Assembly (NCBI GenBank): GCA_963575745.1
Contig: CAUYUJ010020269.1
Span: 17,501-81,500, forward strand
DNA from: Prorocentrum cordatum
Lineage: Eukaryota > Sar > Dinophyceae > Prorocentrales > Prorocentraceae
DNA length: 64,000 nucleotides
Direction: 5' to 3'
The position numbers and the translations under genes are program-made. The notes under the pieces are model-generated. The model did not search any database. It worked only from the letters and a program-made list of their open reading frames with translations, and was not told the origin of the DNA. Shown here piece after piece: positions 1-10,600 of the stretch. The stretch's first letter is position 1; each line of letters begins with the position of its first letter.

Positions 1-160
1 ACTACTACTACTACTACTCCTCCTACTCCTACTACTGGTAATACTATCACCACTACTCGAAATTAACACTCCACTATTACTACTGTAAGTTCCACTACCA
101 CTACTACTCGTACTTTTTCAGGTACTCCTACTACGTCCACGACTACCACTACTACTACTG

Positions 161-198
<38 letters not shown>

Positions 199-206
199 GC
201 TACCAT

Positions 207-251
<45 letters not shown>

Positions 252-568
252 TACTATGACTACTACTACTGCGCCTACCACCAGAATTACAACGATCACT
301 ACTACTGCAACTACCATCACCACTACTACTACTACTACTACGACGACGACGACGACGACGACGACTACTACTACTACTACGTCGACTACCACTACTAATA
401 ATAAGAATACCGGTGCTAGGACTACTCCTACTGCTACTACCAATACTACCACTACTGCAACTCCCACTACGGCTACTACGGCGACGTCGACAATTACTGC
501 TACTACTCCGACTACTACTACCATGACTACAGGTACTACTGCCACTGCTACTACGACTACTACTACTC

Positions 569-599
<31 letters not shown>

Positions 600-652
600 G
601 ACTACGACTACTACTACTACTACTACTACTCCTACTACTACTACGACTCCTT

Positions 653-698
<46 letters not shown>

Positions 699-712
699 CA
701 CTACTACCACTA

Positions 713-784
<72 letters not shown>

Positions 785-1100
785 GTTCCACGACTACGGA
801 TGCTCCTGCGACTGCAACTGCTGCGACCAGTACTTCTACGGCGACTACTACTGCTACTACTACCAGTACTACTACCACCAGTACTACGACCACAACTACG
901 ATCACCACCACTACTACCATTACTACTACTACGAATATTTCCACTACGACCACCACGAATAAAAATACGACTTCTACTACTACTGATACTACTACCAAAG
1001 CTTCTACGAGTGCCACTTTTTCAACTTATGCTACGGCTACGACTACGGCCACGCCTGCCACTGCAAACCTACTACTACTACTAGTATGAATTTTATGAGG

Positions 1101-1150
<50 letters not shown>

Positions 1151-1341
1151 CCCTACTACTACTATTACTACTACGGCCAGTACTACTACGCCTACTACGA
1201 CAACTAATGCTACTATTTGTACTACAGCAGCCACTGCGTCTACTACTACACCAATTCCTGATACTACAACAACATTCCTACTACTGCACCCGCTACGTCA
1301 CATATTCCAATACTACTACTACTACTACTGCTACTGCGACG

Positions 1342-1376
<35 letters not shown>

Positions 1377-1407
1377 CACCACCACCACCACCACCACCAC
1401 CACCACC

Positions 1408-1449
<42 letters not shown>

Positions 1450-1570
1450 GCTGCTACTACTACACTACTACCCTACTACTCTTCTACTACACTACGTAGT
1501 ACTACTATACTACTACTACTACTACTACTACTAACTACTATTACTACGGCTACTACGGCGATTAGTACTG

Positions 1571-1603
<33 letters not shown>

Positions 1604-1709
1604 ACTACTACTATTACTACTACTACTACTACCTACTACTACTACTACTACTACTACCACTATTTGTACCACAGCTACTACTACTACGACAAGTACTACA
1701 AAAGCAACA

Positions 1710-1742
<33 letters not shown>

Positions 1743-1775
1743 GACTACTGCTACGCATACTACTACTACTACTAT

Positions 1776-1835
<60 letters not shown>

Positions 1836-1908
1836 GACTACTACTGGTACTACTACGACTACTAGTACTACGACTACTACGACAACTACGACTACTACGA
1901 CGACGACG

Positions 1909-2006
<98 letters not shown>

Positions 2007-2008
2007 TA

Positions 2009-2069
<61 letters not shown>

Positions 2070-2084
2070 GATTGTTATTATTAT

Positions 2085-2117
<33 letters not shown>

Positions 2118-2180
2118 CAGTACTACGGTACTACTACGACTACTACCACCACCACTACGACTGCGACTACGATCTCTTAC
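1..2180. repeat. Imperfect (ACT)n triplet array, 2.2 kb
   Basis: The stretch is almost entirely ACT/CTA/TAC triplets with scattered ACG, ACC and GCT variants, including an ACC run near 1370-1417 and ACG runs near 340-362 and 1975-2005. Because the triplet gives no stop codon in most frames, it produces long poly-Thr, poly-Leu, poly-Tyr and poly-Val open frames on both strands. I regard these as artefacts: there is no non-repetitive coding sequence in or beside them. Confidence 0.95.
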
Positions 2181-2229
2181 TGCGCACCAGTGCCTGCACA
2201 CGGTGTACCGAATGGATTTCCATTCCTCG

Positions 2230-2740
2230 CACAAGCAAGCTCTCACTCCCTGTCGCGCAAGGTTGCCCATAACGCGTTATCCGACGGAAAGAATCATCAC
2301 CCAACAATGCCCAAAACGGCCAACAACAGTGCGAACATAATTCCACGTGCGGCAACCACAGAAGAAGCTCACCACAACTATGGCGAGCTTTCACTGCGCA
2401 CGATTTCCAACGAGACCCCCATGTGGAAACGACGACGATTACGACGCAGACGACGATTACGATGCAAACGACTCGATTGGGTATGTCGCAAATTTCCTTG
2501 CTAACCTTATGCGGGCAAACTCACAACTCCTCTCTCGCTCAGGGTGGCACATGAAGCATTATCCGATGGAAGGAACCACCACCCAACAACGCTCAACCAC
2601 GGCCACTCATAGTGCGCAACTAAGCAAACTCACCACGAATATGGCGACCTTTCACTGCGCACGATTGCTTGCACGACACCCATATGAAGACAACGACGAG
2701 TACGAAGTCGACGAAGACGATGAGCCAACTCGATAGGAGA
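2230..2740. repeat. Low-copy repeat, two tandem copies of about 200-250 bp
   Basis: Copy 1 (about 2232-2485) and copy 2 (about 2530-2737) share an ordered series of blocks: a CTCTC-rich start, CCGA(C/T)GGAA(A)GAA, CACCCAACAA, a block ending CTTTCACTGCGCACGAT, and a GACGACGA-rich tail. A third copy without the tail lies at 4965-5092. Open frames through it are short and not conserved between copies, so it is treated as non-coding. Confidence 0.7.
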
Positions 2741-2819
2741 TGTTACGAATTACACCGGACTCACTTCTATAGCGCTCACTTCTATAGTGCTCACTTTGAA
2801 ATTGTGGTCCGGAAGGGGC

Positions 2820-2995
2820 CGCACATGCAGGCACATGCCGCACAGTCGCATGCACATGCCCATGCAAATATACAAAAGCCTCAACAGCATTGCCGCACAT
2901 GCGCGCACATGCCACACCGTCCGACGCACAGTCGAATGCACGGTCAAGCAAAACTCTGAAAGCATAGACGCACATGCCCGCACATGCCGCAGAGA
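2820..2995. repeat. GCACATGC octamer cluster, orientation 1
   Basis: The octamer GCACATGC and close variants recur about ten times, often in pairs about 10 bp apart (for example near 2823-2842 and 2970-2988). No open frame or known site explains it. The reverse complement dominates the cluster at 4540-4745. Confidence 0.75.
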
Positions 2996-3960
2996 TGTCG
3001 CAGGCGATAGTGGCCTGACCACCTGAGCTCGGGGCATTTCGCAACCCAGAGTTCCGAGGATGTCTCAGGCAAGCGTGGCCGGATCACCATGGGGCAGGGC
3101 ATCTTGGAAACCAGAGTGGCGAGGATGTCGCTGGTCAAGGTGACCAGACGACCATGGGGCAGGACACCTCCGAGGTCTGAGTTGTGAGGATGTCTCAAGC
3201 GAAAGTGGCCTGACCACCATGGGGCAGGAGATCTCTGAGGTCAGAGTTGCGAGGATGTCTCTGGGGAGAGTGGTCTGACCACCTCAGCCCAGGGCATCTC
3301 GGAGCCCAGAGTTGCGAGGATGTCTCAGGCAGGACTGGCCTGACCACCTGCTCAGGGCATCTCAGAACCCAGAGTTGCGAGGGTCTCAGGCGAAAAAGGC
3401 CGAGACACTATGGAGCAGGGCATCATTGAGGTCAGAGTTGCGAGGATGTCTCAGGCAAAAGTGGCCTGAACAGCTCAACTCAGGGCATCTCGGGCGAGGA
3501 TGTCTACAGCGAAAATGGTCTAACCACCTCAACTCAGGGCGTCTCGGAACCCTGAGTTCCGAGGATGTTTCAGGCGAAAGGGGCCGAGACACTATCGAGC
3601 AGGGCATCATTGAGATCAGGGTTGCGAGGATGTCTCAGGCGACAGTGGCTGACCACCTCAGCTCGGGGCATATCGGAATCGAGACTTGCGAGGATGTCTC
3701 AGGCGACCGTGGCCTGACCAGCATGGGGCAGGAGATCTCTGAGGTCAGAGTTGCGAGGATGTCTCAGGCGAAAGTGGTCTAACCACCTCAGCTCAGGGCG
3801 TCTCGAAACCCAGAGTCCCGAGGATGTCTCAAGCGAAAGTGGCCGGGCCACCATGGGGCAGGGCATCTCCGAGACCAGAGTTGCGAGGATGTCTCAGGCG
3901 AAGGTGGCCAGATCACTTCAAAGCACGTCGGCCTCCAAATTGCCGACGACGTCTCACGCG
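2996..3960. repeat. Tandem satellite, 63-66 bp units (GAGGATGTCTC family)
   Basis: About fourteen degenerate copies of a unit with the landmarks CAGAGTTGCGAGGATGTCTC, AGGCGAAAGTGGCCTGACCA and CAGGGCATCTCGGA. The same unit recurs at 14530-20530 with a strict 64-bp spacing. An inverted half unit sits at 4140-4172, at the edge of a CTC run. A 64-bp period shifts the frame with every unit, so the chained open frames are not a protein. Confidence 0.9.
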
Positions 3961-4525
3961 GAACTGGCCGGACGCGAACGCGCCGGCCGGCGTCCGGAGA
4001 CGAACGCCGGCCCCGGCATTCTTGCACGTCCCGCACATGCACTGCACAGGTGCGCACAGTATTCGCACAGGCCGAGCTCGCCGCTGGCCGAGCCAGGCCA
4101 GCGATTCCGAGATTCCCTGAGCTCGGGCCGTCAAGCCACTTTCGCCTGAGACAGCCTCGCAACTCTCACCTCCTCCTCCTCCTCCTCCTCCTCCTCCTCC
4201 TCCTCCTTCTTCTCCTCTGGCCGAGCCGAACAGGCAGGCTGGCCAGTGGCCGGGGGCGCCCGCCTCCTCCGCCCCCCCCTCCTCCCCCCCCCCTCCACCT
4301 CCCCCCCCCATCCCTGCTTCTCCGGCCGAGCTGAGAAGGCGCGCGGGAGAGTATTTTATTAGGCGGGCGCGCCACCGCCAGCTCACGAACCGGGCGAATA
4401 ACCGCCCCCGCCAGCAGCGGGCGAGTCTAAACGCACAACAAACTCTTTCAGGAAACCCTGGCACGCCCCAGGTTAGCTCTGCGAAGGCCAGGAGGCATTG
4501 GAGGCACAGGGGTCCCAGACAGCTC
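3961..4525. repeat. GC-rich stretch with (CTC)n and C-runs
   Basis: A GC-rich, non-tandem stretch holds a CTC run (about 4171-4215) and long C-runs (about 4265-4312). I see no gene; the long minus-strand frame across it is made of poly-Gly from the C-runs. Confidence 0.6.
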
Positions 4526-4895
4526 CTAGGGCATGAGCGTGCATGTGCATTGGGATGTGCACGCATGTGCGCCCGCGCGCTTCACCGCATGTGCGTGCAT
4601 GTGCGGGCCCGCGCGGCCTCCCGAAGAGAGGTTGCACAGGCATGTGCGTGCATGTGCCGATGACAGATCTGCGATTCTCGAACACCTCCCGCATGTGCAG
4701 GCATGTGCGCGCATGTGCGTCGGACTGTGCGTGCATGTGCGTATGATGGATACATCAAAACACAGCGCACATGTCCCCGCACATGCCCGGGCACGACGTG
4801 CACAGTAGGAAGTCCATCCAAGAAGGACCGCACAGGCCTGGCACATGACTGGCACATGCCGCGCACATGCGCGCACATGACAGCGCAAAAACGGC
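4526..4895. repeat. GCATGTGC / GCACATGC cluster with a strand switch
   Basis: From 4540 to about 4745 the octamer appears as GCATGTGC, often paired at 10-bp spacing. From about 4768 to 4885 it appears as GCACATGC. The switch near 4750 makes the cluster a large imperfect inverted repeat. No gene is apparent. Confidence 0.75.
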
Positions 4896-4964
4896 CGCAC
4901 ATACACCCACCCAGGGGTATAGATGTGAGTGCGGTGTATCTTGCAAGCCATGTGCAAACAAGCT

Positions 4965-5092
4965 GAAACATCCTCTGTCACGCAGGAGTGCCCATGAAGC
5001 ACCGTCCGATGGAAGGAATTACCACCAAACAGTACTCAACACACCAGTGCACCATCACAATGGCGAGTTTTCACTGCGCACCATTACCTGCA
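4965..5092. repeat. Third copy of the low-copy repeat
   Basis: It shares CCGATGGAAGGAA, the accaccaa block and TTTTCACTGCGCACCATT with the copies at 2232-2737, in the same order and orientation. It borders the octamer cluster, as copy 2 does on the other side. Confidence 0.65.
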
Positions 5093-5810
5093 CAGTAGGG
5101 GAGGGCAAGGAGGGAGAGTGAGGAGGGGCGCGAGGACGGAGGGCGAGGAGGGCAAGGACAAGGATCGGGGAGGACGGGAGGGAGGGGGAGGAGGAGAGCA
5201 GGAACAGGAGGGCAAGGAAGGAGAGCGAGGGTGAGAGCGAGAGGGGCGAGGGGGGAGGACGACTATTCCTAGACGAGAGCTTAGGGGGCGAGGCCATCTT
5301 TTAAGAACACGTTGCCGTTATCATCTATTTAAACGGTGGTCGTGCTGCGTCTTGGACTTTCTGGGAAGAGGGTCCAAAAGGCACAGGCGCAGTGGATAGA
5401 GATGGAGAAAAAAGTTTAGCCCCTGGAGGCCAGATTTTTGTGCATATCCACTGCTACTTCGATTTCTGGTGAAGGGAATCCGAAACTCCAAGACGCAGTG
5501 GATGTGGATACAAATATTGCCCGAGCTCGGCGGTTTTCCAGCCTCGGCGTGCTTCCCAGCAACTGCGCCCCGCCGAGAGCGTTCCCGGGGTGCCCGGGTC
5601 GTCACGAACGGCCCCTGGAGACTCCAAGCTCTGACCCGAAAACCACCGTCCTCCCAGATCTCCGACGATGTTTTTGCCTGAATCCCGGCGCTTTTCCTAG
5701 ATTTCGGCCCTCGGGGGACCGTTCCTGATCCCCCGGGCGATCAAAAACGGACCAGGGACGACAAGCTACCCCATGGGGAGAGGTCAGACTCCTGGGGTCG
5801 CACATCGAAA
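5093..5810. other. Purine tract then unassigned DNA
   Basis: 5095-5260 is a GGGAGG/GAGCGAG purine-rich tract. 5270-5810 is non-repetitive and contains two weakly similar blocks around GCAGTGGAT (near 5386 and 5496). No open frame there has a recognisable domain. Confidence 0.5.
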
Positions 5811-5834
5811 AACACACACACACACACACACACA

Positions 5835-5894
<60 letters not shown>

Positions 5895-6122
5895 CACTCA
5901 CACACACACACTCACTCACAAACACTCACACAAACAAACACACAAACACACAAATACCCACACAAATACACACACTAATACACTCAACACATAACACACA
6001 ACACACAACACCACACACACATACGCACATATACACACACGCACGCACGCACGCACTCATCCACACACACAGACACACTCACTCACACTCACACTCACAC
6101 TCACACTCACACACACACACAC
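5811..6122. repeat. (CA)n, (CGCA)n and (CACT)n microsatellites
   Basis: Consecutive tracts of CA, then CGCA (about 5834-5880), then CA/CAAA variants and CACTCA run without interruption. Confidence 0.95.
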
Positions 6123-6607
6123 ATCGTCGGATGTCTGGGGAAGAGGGAAGGGGGGGGAGGGAGAAATACGGAGGGGATAGGGGAGAGAGGAACCCCTGTC
6201 CGCAGCCCACGCCTTCTTCCCCCTTTGCATCCTTCCCCTCCTGTTCCCCGGCTGGCGGGCGTGTCTGGCACAAGTCTCCAGAGGAGGACAGTCAACCAAC
6301 GTACGGCGGATCCGAAATCAGGGGAGGGCGAAAAAGGGAAACGGCGAAGACGGGAGGGGATTGGAGAGGGGCGAACCCCTGCCCTCAGCCAGCGCCTCCC
6401 CTCTCCCTCCCCCTTCCCTGCCCCCCTCCCCCATTCCTTCCTCCTTCCTCCCGATTCCCTCCCAACAAAGCCCAGGGGCGCCCGAGGGGGTCCCCACCCC
6501 CGTCACATGTAGGGACCCTTGGGCGTTGGGGCTCACATGTGCTCACGGGCCCCTCATTCACAAGCCGCCCGGACACCGCCGCTTTGAGGACGGGCCCCGT
6601 GGCACTC
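6123..6607. other. Low-complexity G/C-skewed DNA, no gene seen
   Basis: Alternating GGGGAGG and CCCTCCC tracts. Open frames are Pro/Ser/Gly-rich and unlike any family I know. Confidence 0.5.
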
Positions 6608-6953
6608 CGGGCGCGTTTTTTTGTTTAATATTATTGTTGTTGTTATTATTATTATTATCATTATTATCATCATTATTGTCAGCATCATCATCATCATCAT
6701 CATCAGCATCACTATTATTATGAATAGTAGTATGATTATTAATATTATTTTTTTAGTAATAATAGCATTATGAAAAATATTATGATTAAAACTATTATTA
6801 TTATGATTATTGTTGTTGATAGTATTATTAGTAGTATTATTATTATTTTTATTATTGTTATGATTATTCGTATTCTTATTAGTATTCTAAATACTAGTAT
6901 TATTATTATTAGTATAATTACTAGTATGATTATTAGTGTGTGTGTATATATAT
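6608..6953. repeat. (ATT)n array ending in GT/TA microsatellite
   Basis: Imperfect ATT/ATC triplets end in a short GTGTGTGTATATATAT tract. That tract abuts the DIRS-like element, whose other end is also in TA repeats. Confidence 0.9.
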
Positions 6954-7174
6954 CCCGCCTCGAGGATTCCAAGCGCCAGAGCTGGACCAGAACAAAGACC
7001 TTCCGAGCCTCTTACAGGGCCTGAGGACTGATGGGGCTCTGTCACTTTTGTGTACTGTATGTGTCGAGCGCGAGCCAGGCTAGGGCAGTAAAAGACTGCC
7101 ACGAGATAATTTCCCGGCGAGCAGCTGGGCGACGGAGCAGACTGCACAGAGGTCCGACCAGAAGGAGACTTCCC
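6954..7174 (-). repeat. Split direct repeat B2 (3' end)
   Basis: It starts CCCGCCTCGAGG on the plus strand, directly after GTATATATAT. It pairs with B1 and marks the 3' end of the element. Confidence 0.9.
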
Positions 7175-7236
7175 CGAGAAGAGCAGCAAGTTAGATATAC
7201 GGGCGAGAAAAAGAGCCAGGGCGGCACGTGGGTGGG

Positions 7237-7328
7237 TGCACTTTGAGCCCGATGCCAGCGGGGCAGGCAACAGATGAGCGCGGCGCTCTCTCTCCACCAA
7301 GCTCCGCTTCACGTTTCAAAACTGGACA
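7237..7328 (-). repeat. Split direct repeat A2
   Basis: A 92-bp copy of the 5' terminal block, placed between B1 and B2. A 62-bp unique spacer separates it from B2. Confidence 0.9.
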
Positions 7329-7329
7329 G

Positions 7330-7550
7330 CCCGCCTCGAGGATTCCGAGCGCCAGAGCTGGACCAGAACAAAAACCTTCCGAGCCTCTTACAGGGCCTGA
7401 GGACTGATGGGGCTCTGTCACTTTTGTGTACTGTATGTGTCGAGCGCGAGCCAGGCTAGGGCAGTAAAAGACTGCCACGAGATAATTTCCCGGCGAGCAG
7501 CTGGGCGACGGAGCAGACAGCACAGAGGTCCGACCAGAAGGATACTTCCC
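7330..7550 (-). repeat. Split direct repeat B1
   Basis: A 221-bp block matching 6954-7174 with about four substitutions. It is separated from A2 by one base (G at 7329), forming the expected B1-A2 junction. Confidence 0.9.
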
Positions 7551-7599
7551 GAACCCCAAAGGAAGATCTGGCCGCAACTGACAGAGTGGCAGAGGCGGC

Positions 7600-8460
7600 C
7601 GAAAAGTAAAAAGGCACTTCGATGCTGAGGCGAGAAGTCTCGGAAGCACGCTACTTGTTTGCTGTGGCGCCTTGAGCACTGCGCGTTTGATTACATTAGC
7701 GAGAGCATTGGCAAGGGCAGCTGGATATGCAGCTGCGAGGGCTGTGTACTTACAACCAGCAGGGCTTTGGCCAGACAGAATTACGTCCTTGTTGGCCGTG
7801 CGCGAGCACAGCCCGCGTCTCCCTTGGCACACGCGGCATAAGGATTCTATAGGGCCAGCGTGCCAAGAGACGATCCTCGTGCGCTTTCGCCAAAGAGAAC
7901 CATACTGGCACTGGTCAAGATCACAACTACGCGCACAAGATAAGTGAACGAGCCGAGACAGCGAACGCGCATACCACATCAAAGAGCCTGCTGGATTCTC
8001 CAGCATCACAGGAATCCCGAGACGAGTGCACAGTCTGATGATGCGGCACGTGAAAGCAAAAGAAGCGTTGCCCTGCTGCAAGCGGGCTCTCTCGGAGGTG
8101 CTCAAATGATGGAGGCCCATGGGGCGGTCGCGAGATCTCAGGGGTCTCCTGAGGGCCCGCGACCAGGTGGTGCAGGGCGCCCCTAGAAAGATGGCGGCGA
8201 CTGAGTGGCTACACAGCCATCCGACGATGACCTCCTCAAAGGTGGCATCGAGGTGGTCCTCGAGAGGCCCCTGCCTGATGTCGAGCCCCAGACCCGAAAG
8301 GCCGAGTCGGCGCACGGCGGCGGTGAGGTGGCCCGAACCGCTGAACAGCTCTAACACAACGCGCCTGCGACAAAGCGAGCCCCGCTGCACTGCCCCCTTG
8401 AACCGCCGCCTCAGGTGCTGTCGGACGGCGTCGCCCGTAGCACTCACTGCGCCGCCGCTG
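7600..8460 (-). pseudogene. C5-methyltransferase-like domain of the DIRS-like element
   Basis: After the recombinase the frame returns to that of RNase H and reads RRVVLELFSGSGHLTAAV (SAM motif I, about 8322-8365), FLGAPCTTWSRA (motif IV with the candidate catalytic Cys, about 8156-8190), VMLENPAGSLMW (ENV-like motif VI, about 7974-8008), DLDQCQYGSLWRKRTR (motif VIII-like) and YPAALANALANVI near the end. This order matches DNA cytosine-C5 methyltransferases, with ENP for ENV. Its position after the recombinase at the 3' end is unusual to me. Capture of such enzymes by dinoflagellate retrotransposons has been reported. Activity is unproven, and it could be a non-catalytic relative. Confidence 0.65.
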
Positions 8461-9754
8461 CGGGCCTCCTCCGAGCCCGCCGGCCGCGCGCTGGGGCGCC
8501 CAGCTGCGTCGCCTCCGCAAGCCGGGAAGGCACCTGGGCGAGGCATCCGCTCTTGATGAAGCCCATCTCCAGCAGCTCGCAAACTCGCCCCTCCACGAGG
8601 TGGCCGAGCGCGTACACGTCCTCCGCCACGCCCTGAAGCTCGCGTAGAAGAGCCGTCTCCTTCGCGTAGCGCCGCATCGACGACGTGACGGCCCAGCGGC
8701 CCCTGCGGAACACCTGTTCCATCGATCGCCTCTGCGTCAAGAGGTCGTCGCTCACTCCGCCATGCCTCATCCCGCACAGGTGGGGGCGCAGGTGGTTGAT
8801 GCCCAGGGCCGTTGCAGCAAGAGTGAACATCTGGTTCAGCTGGCCCAGACTGAAACCCTACAGAGGCGTCGCGGCAGGCCCCTTCAGGCGGAGAGCCATG
8901 AGGACTGGCACGAGGTACAGGTCTAGATCGAAGAGGGTCGACTCGTCGAACGATCCCGTCTTCCAGCCCTGGCCGCGGTCTGCGGGGTGCAGCAGGAGGC
9001 CCCAGAACTGATACGCGGCGCCCGCGCCTATCGACGGCTGCACGATGCTGTCGGTCGTCAGCCTCTGTGCCTCCGCAGGTCGGAGGTACGCCGAGAAGCT
9101 GATGGCCAACCAAGCTGCCATCTGAGGCTGCTGCCAGGCGATCAGCATCCCACACAGGGCAAACATCACAGCCCGTGGGATCGGGAGCCTGGTCAAAGCG
9201 GGCGCGCGCCGCTTCCATGCCTGCATAGCACGAGAGGCCCTCGGCAGCTTGGTGCCCATCTGTCTCGGGAGTCCTGGGGTAAAATGCGAGACGGCTGCAA
9301 TCGTCTGGGGCCCGGCGTTCGCAGCGGCTCCCTCCAGGTAGCGCGTGGTGAAGTACTCCGCCAGGATCGAGTCCAGCTGGCCCAAAGTGCTCCAGTCCAG
9401 GTGGTGGTCCGCACAGTAGCTCACGAAACTGTGCAGTAGCTGCCGGTAGAAGGCCTCTGTGTTCGGTCTCACCGCCAGCTGCTCCAGAAGGCCCATGGCC
9501 AAAGTACTGGTGCGCCCGCCCGCGGCCATGGCAGCCAGGCGGGCGCGGTGTCTCGTCAAGGCCGAAGGGGTGCGCGATCCCCGCCGCGGCATCGCCTCCG
9601 CCCTCGTGATCAGCCAGAGCATGGCGAAGAGGGCGAAGCAGCCGCCGGCCACGCGTCCGAGCATCACACAAATGACGGTGCCCGCTGAACCAGCCCAGCT
9701 TCCCACGGCTGAGCGAGTCTGATGGGCTCCTTTCTGAGGCGATCCAGCGTACAC
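8444..9754 (-). pseudogene. Tyrosine recombinase, split by an in-frame TAG
   Basis: The domain spans 9754-8444 in a frame different from RNase H and the methyltransferase. Visible motifs are an N-terminal SAM-like core (NTEAFYRQLLHSFVSYC), the box I Arg in ISFSAYLRPAEAQRL, the HxxR-type box in LRPHLCGMRHGGVSDD, and the catalytic Tyr in RGRWAVTSSMRRYAKETALL. An in-frame TAG at 8858-8860 falls in ATPL*GFSLGQLNQ. By family pattern a Trp (TGG) is likely there, so one G-to-A change would explain it. The enzyme would integrate circular cDNA without target-site duplication, which fits the ends of this element. Confidence 0.8.
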
Positions 9755-10600
9755 AAAGCCTCGAGCCTGTGGCTAACGACAGACAGCACAACTGGTTGAG
9801 ACATGACCTCAAGAAACTCGAGCGGGCCCTCCCCTTTGCACAAGAAAGCGCCAAAGGCAAATTGTCGACTAAGGCTACCATACGTTTGCAGTGACTGTCC
9901 AAGTTACGAAGAAGGTGCCGATACGACGTGACCAAGGCCGCGCCCTCCAAGTAAAGAGTATTGGCTCCTAGAGACACCGACTGTGCGCTGACACTTTTCC
10001 AGGCCTCTTTCCGTGTAGCGTGCCCAGGTACCTCGTCGAGCTCCCAAGGGTCCGTGCTGAAACTCAGGGCCTTGGTCATGTTGAGTTCCACCGGGGCGCC
10101 CAAGTCCATACCGTAGACGCCCAAGGTGTTGGCCTCCTGTATGTCCTCTGGATTCTTCAACGCGTGACTCCCCGAGCTGCCCAGGTGCTCCACGGAGTAG
10201 CCCCAGTTATCGTCGGACCTTGGCATGAGAGATGGAGAGAGAGAGAGAGAGGGCGGACTTTGTCTATTTTCGCCTGGCCCCTCGTCGGCCACCAGTTCTC
10301 CTGCCTTGAGCGACCGAACGCGAGCCTGGTGCCCGCCCTCGACCTTGTAGCGCCACCGCTCCGAGTACCGCCCAACAGCAGCACATGAAGCAGCAGGCGC
10401 CCGACGTCGCATGACGCCGAGGCCAAAGGGAGAGGCGTCGCTGGCCGTCATCACGGCGCGCCACTCTGCGGACAGGTCGCAAGTCAAAATCGGGAGCAAA
10501 TCTCTAATGATAATGAGCTCCCTGATGATGGCCAAAGCTTGCCGTGCCTCGGGCCGAAGGCACCGACATAGCCATAGGAGCTGTGAAGCACGGTGAGCAC
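9750..10600 (-). pseudogene. DIRS-like RNase H region
   Basis: It follows RT after another frame change near 10560. The frame reads RPEARQALAIIRELIIIRDL, then TASDASPFGLGV (first catalytic Asp), ANTLYLEGAALVTSYRHLL (Glu), MVALVDNLPLAL (Asp, near 9860) and IASERSPSDSLSRG (final Asp). This D-E-D-D spacing fits the RNase H fused to RT in DIRS-group elements. The enzyme would degrade the RNA strand during cDNA synthesis. Between about 10050 and 10400 the frame is less convincing. Confidence 0.7.

Noticed and set aside
63-2340. Long open frames of poly-Val, poly-Thr, poly-Leu and poly-Tyr
   Set aside because: They are translations of the ACT array in several phases and both strands.
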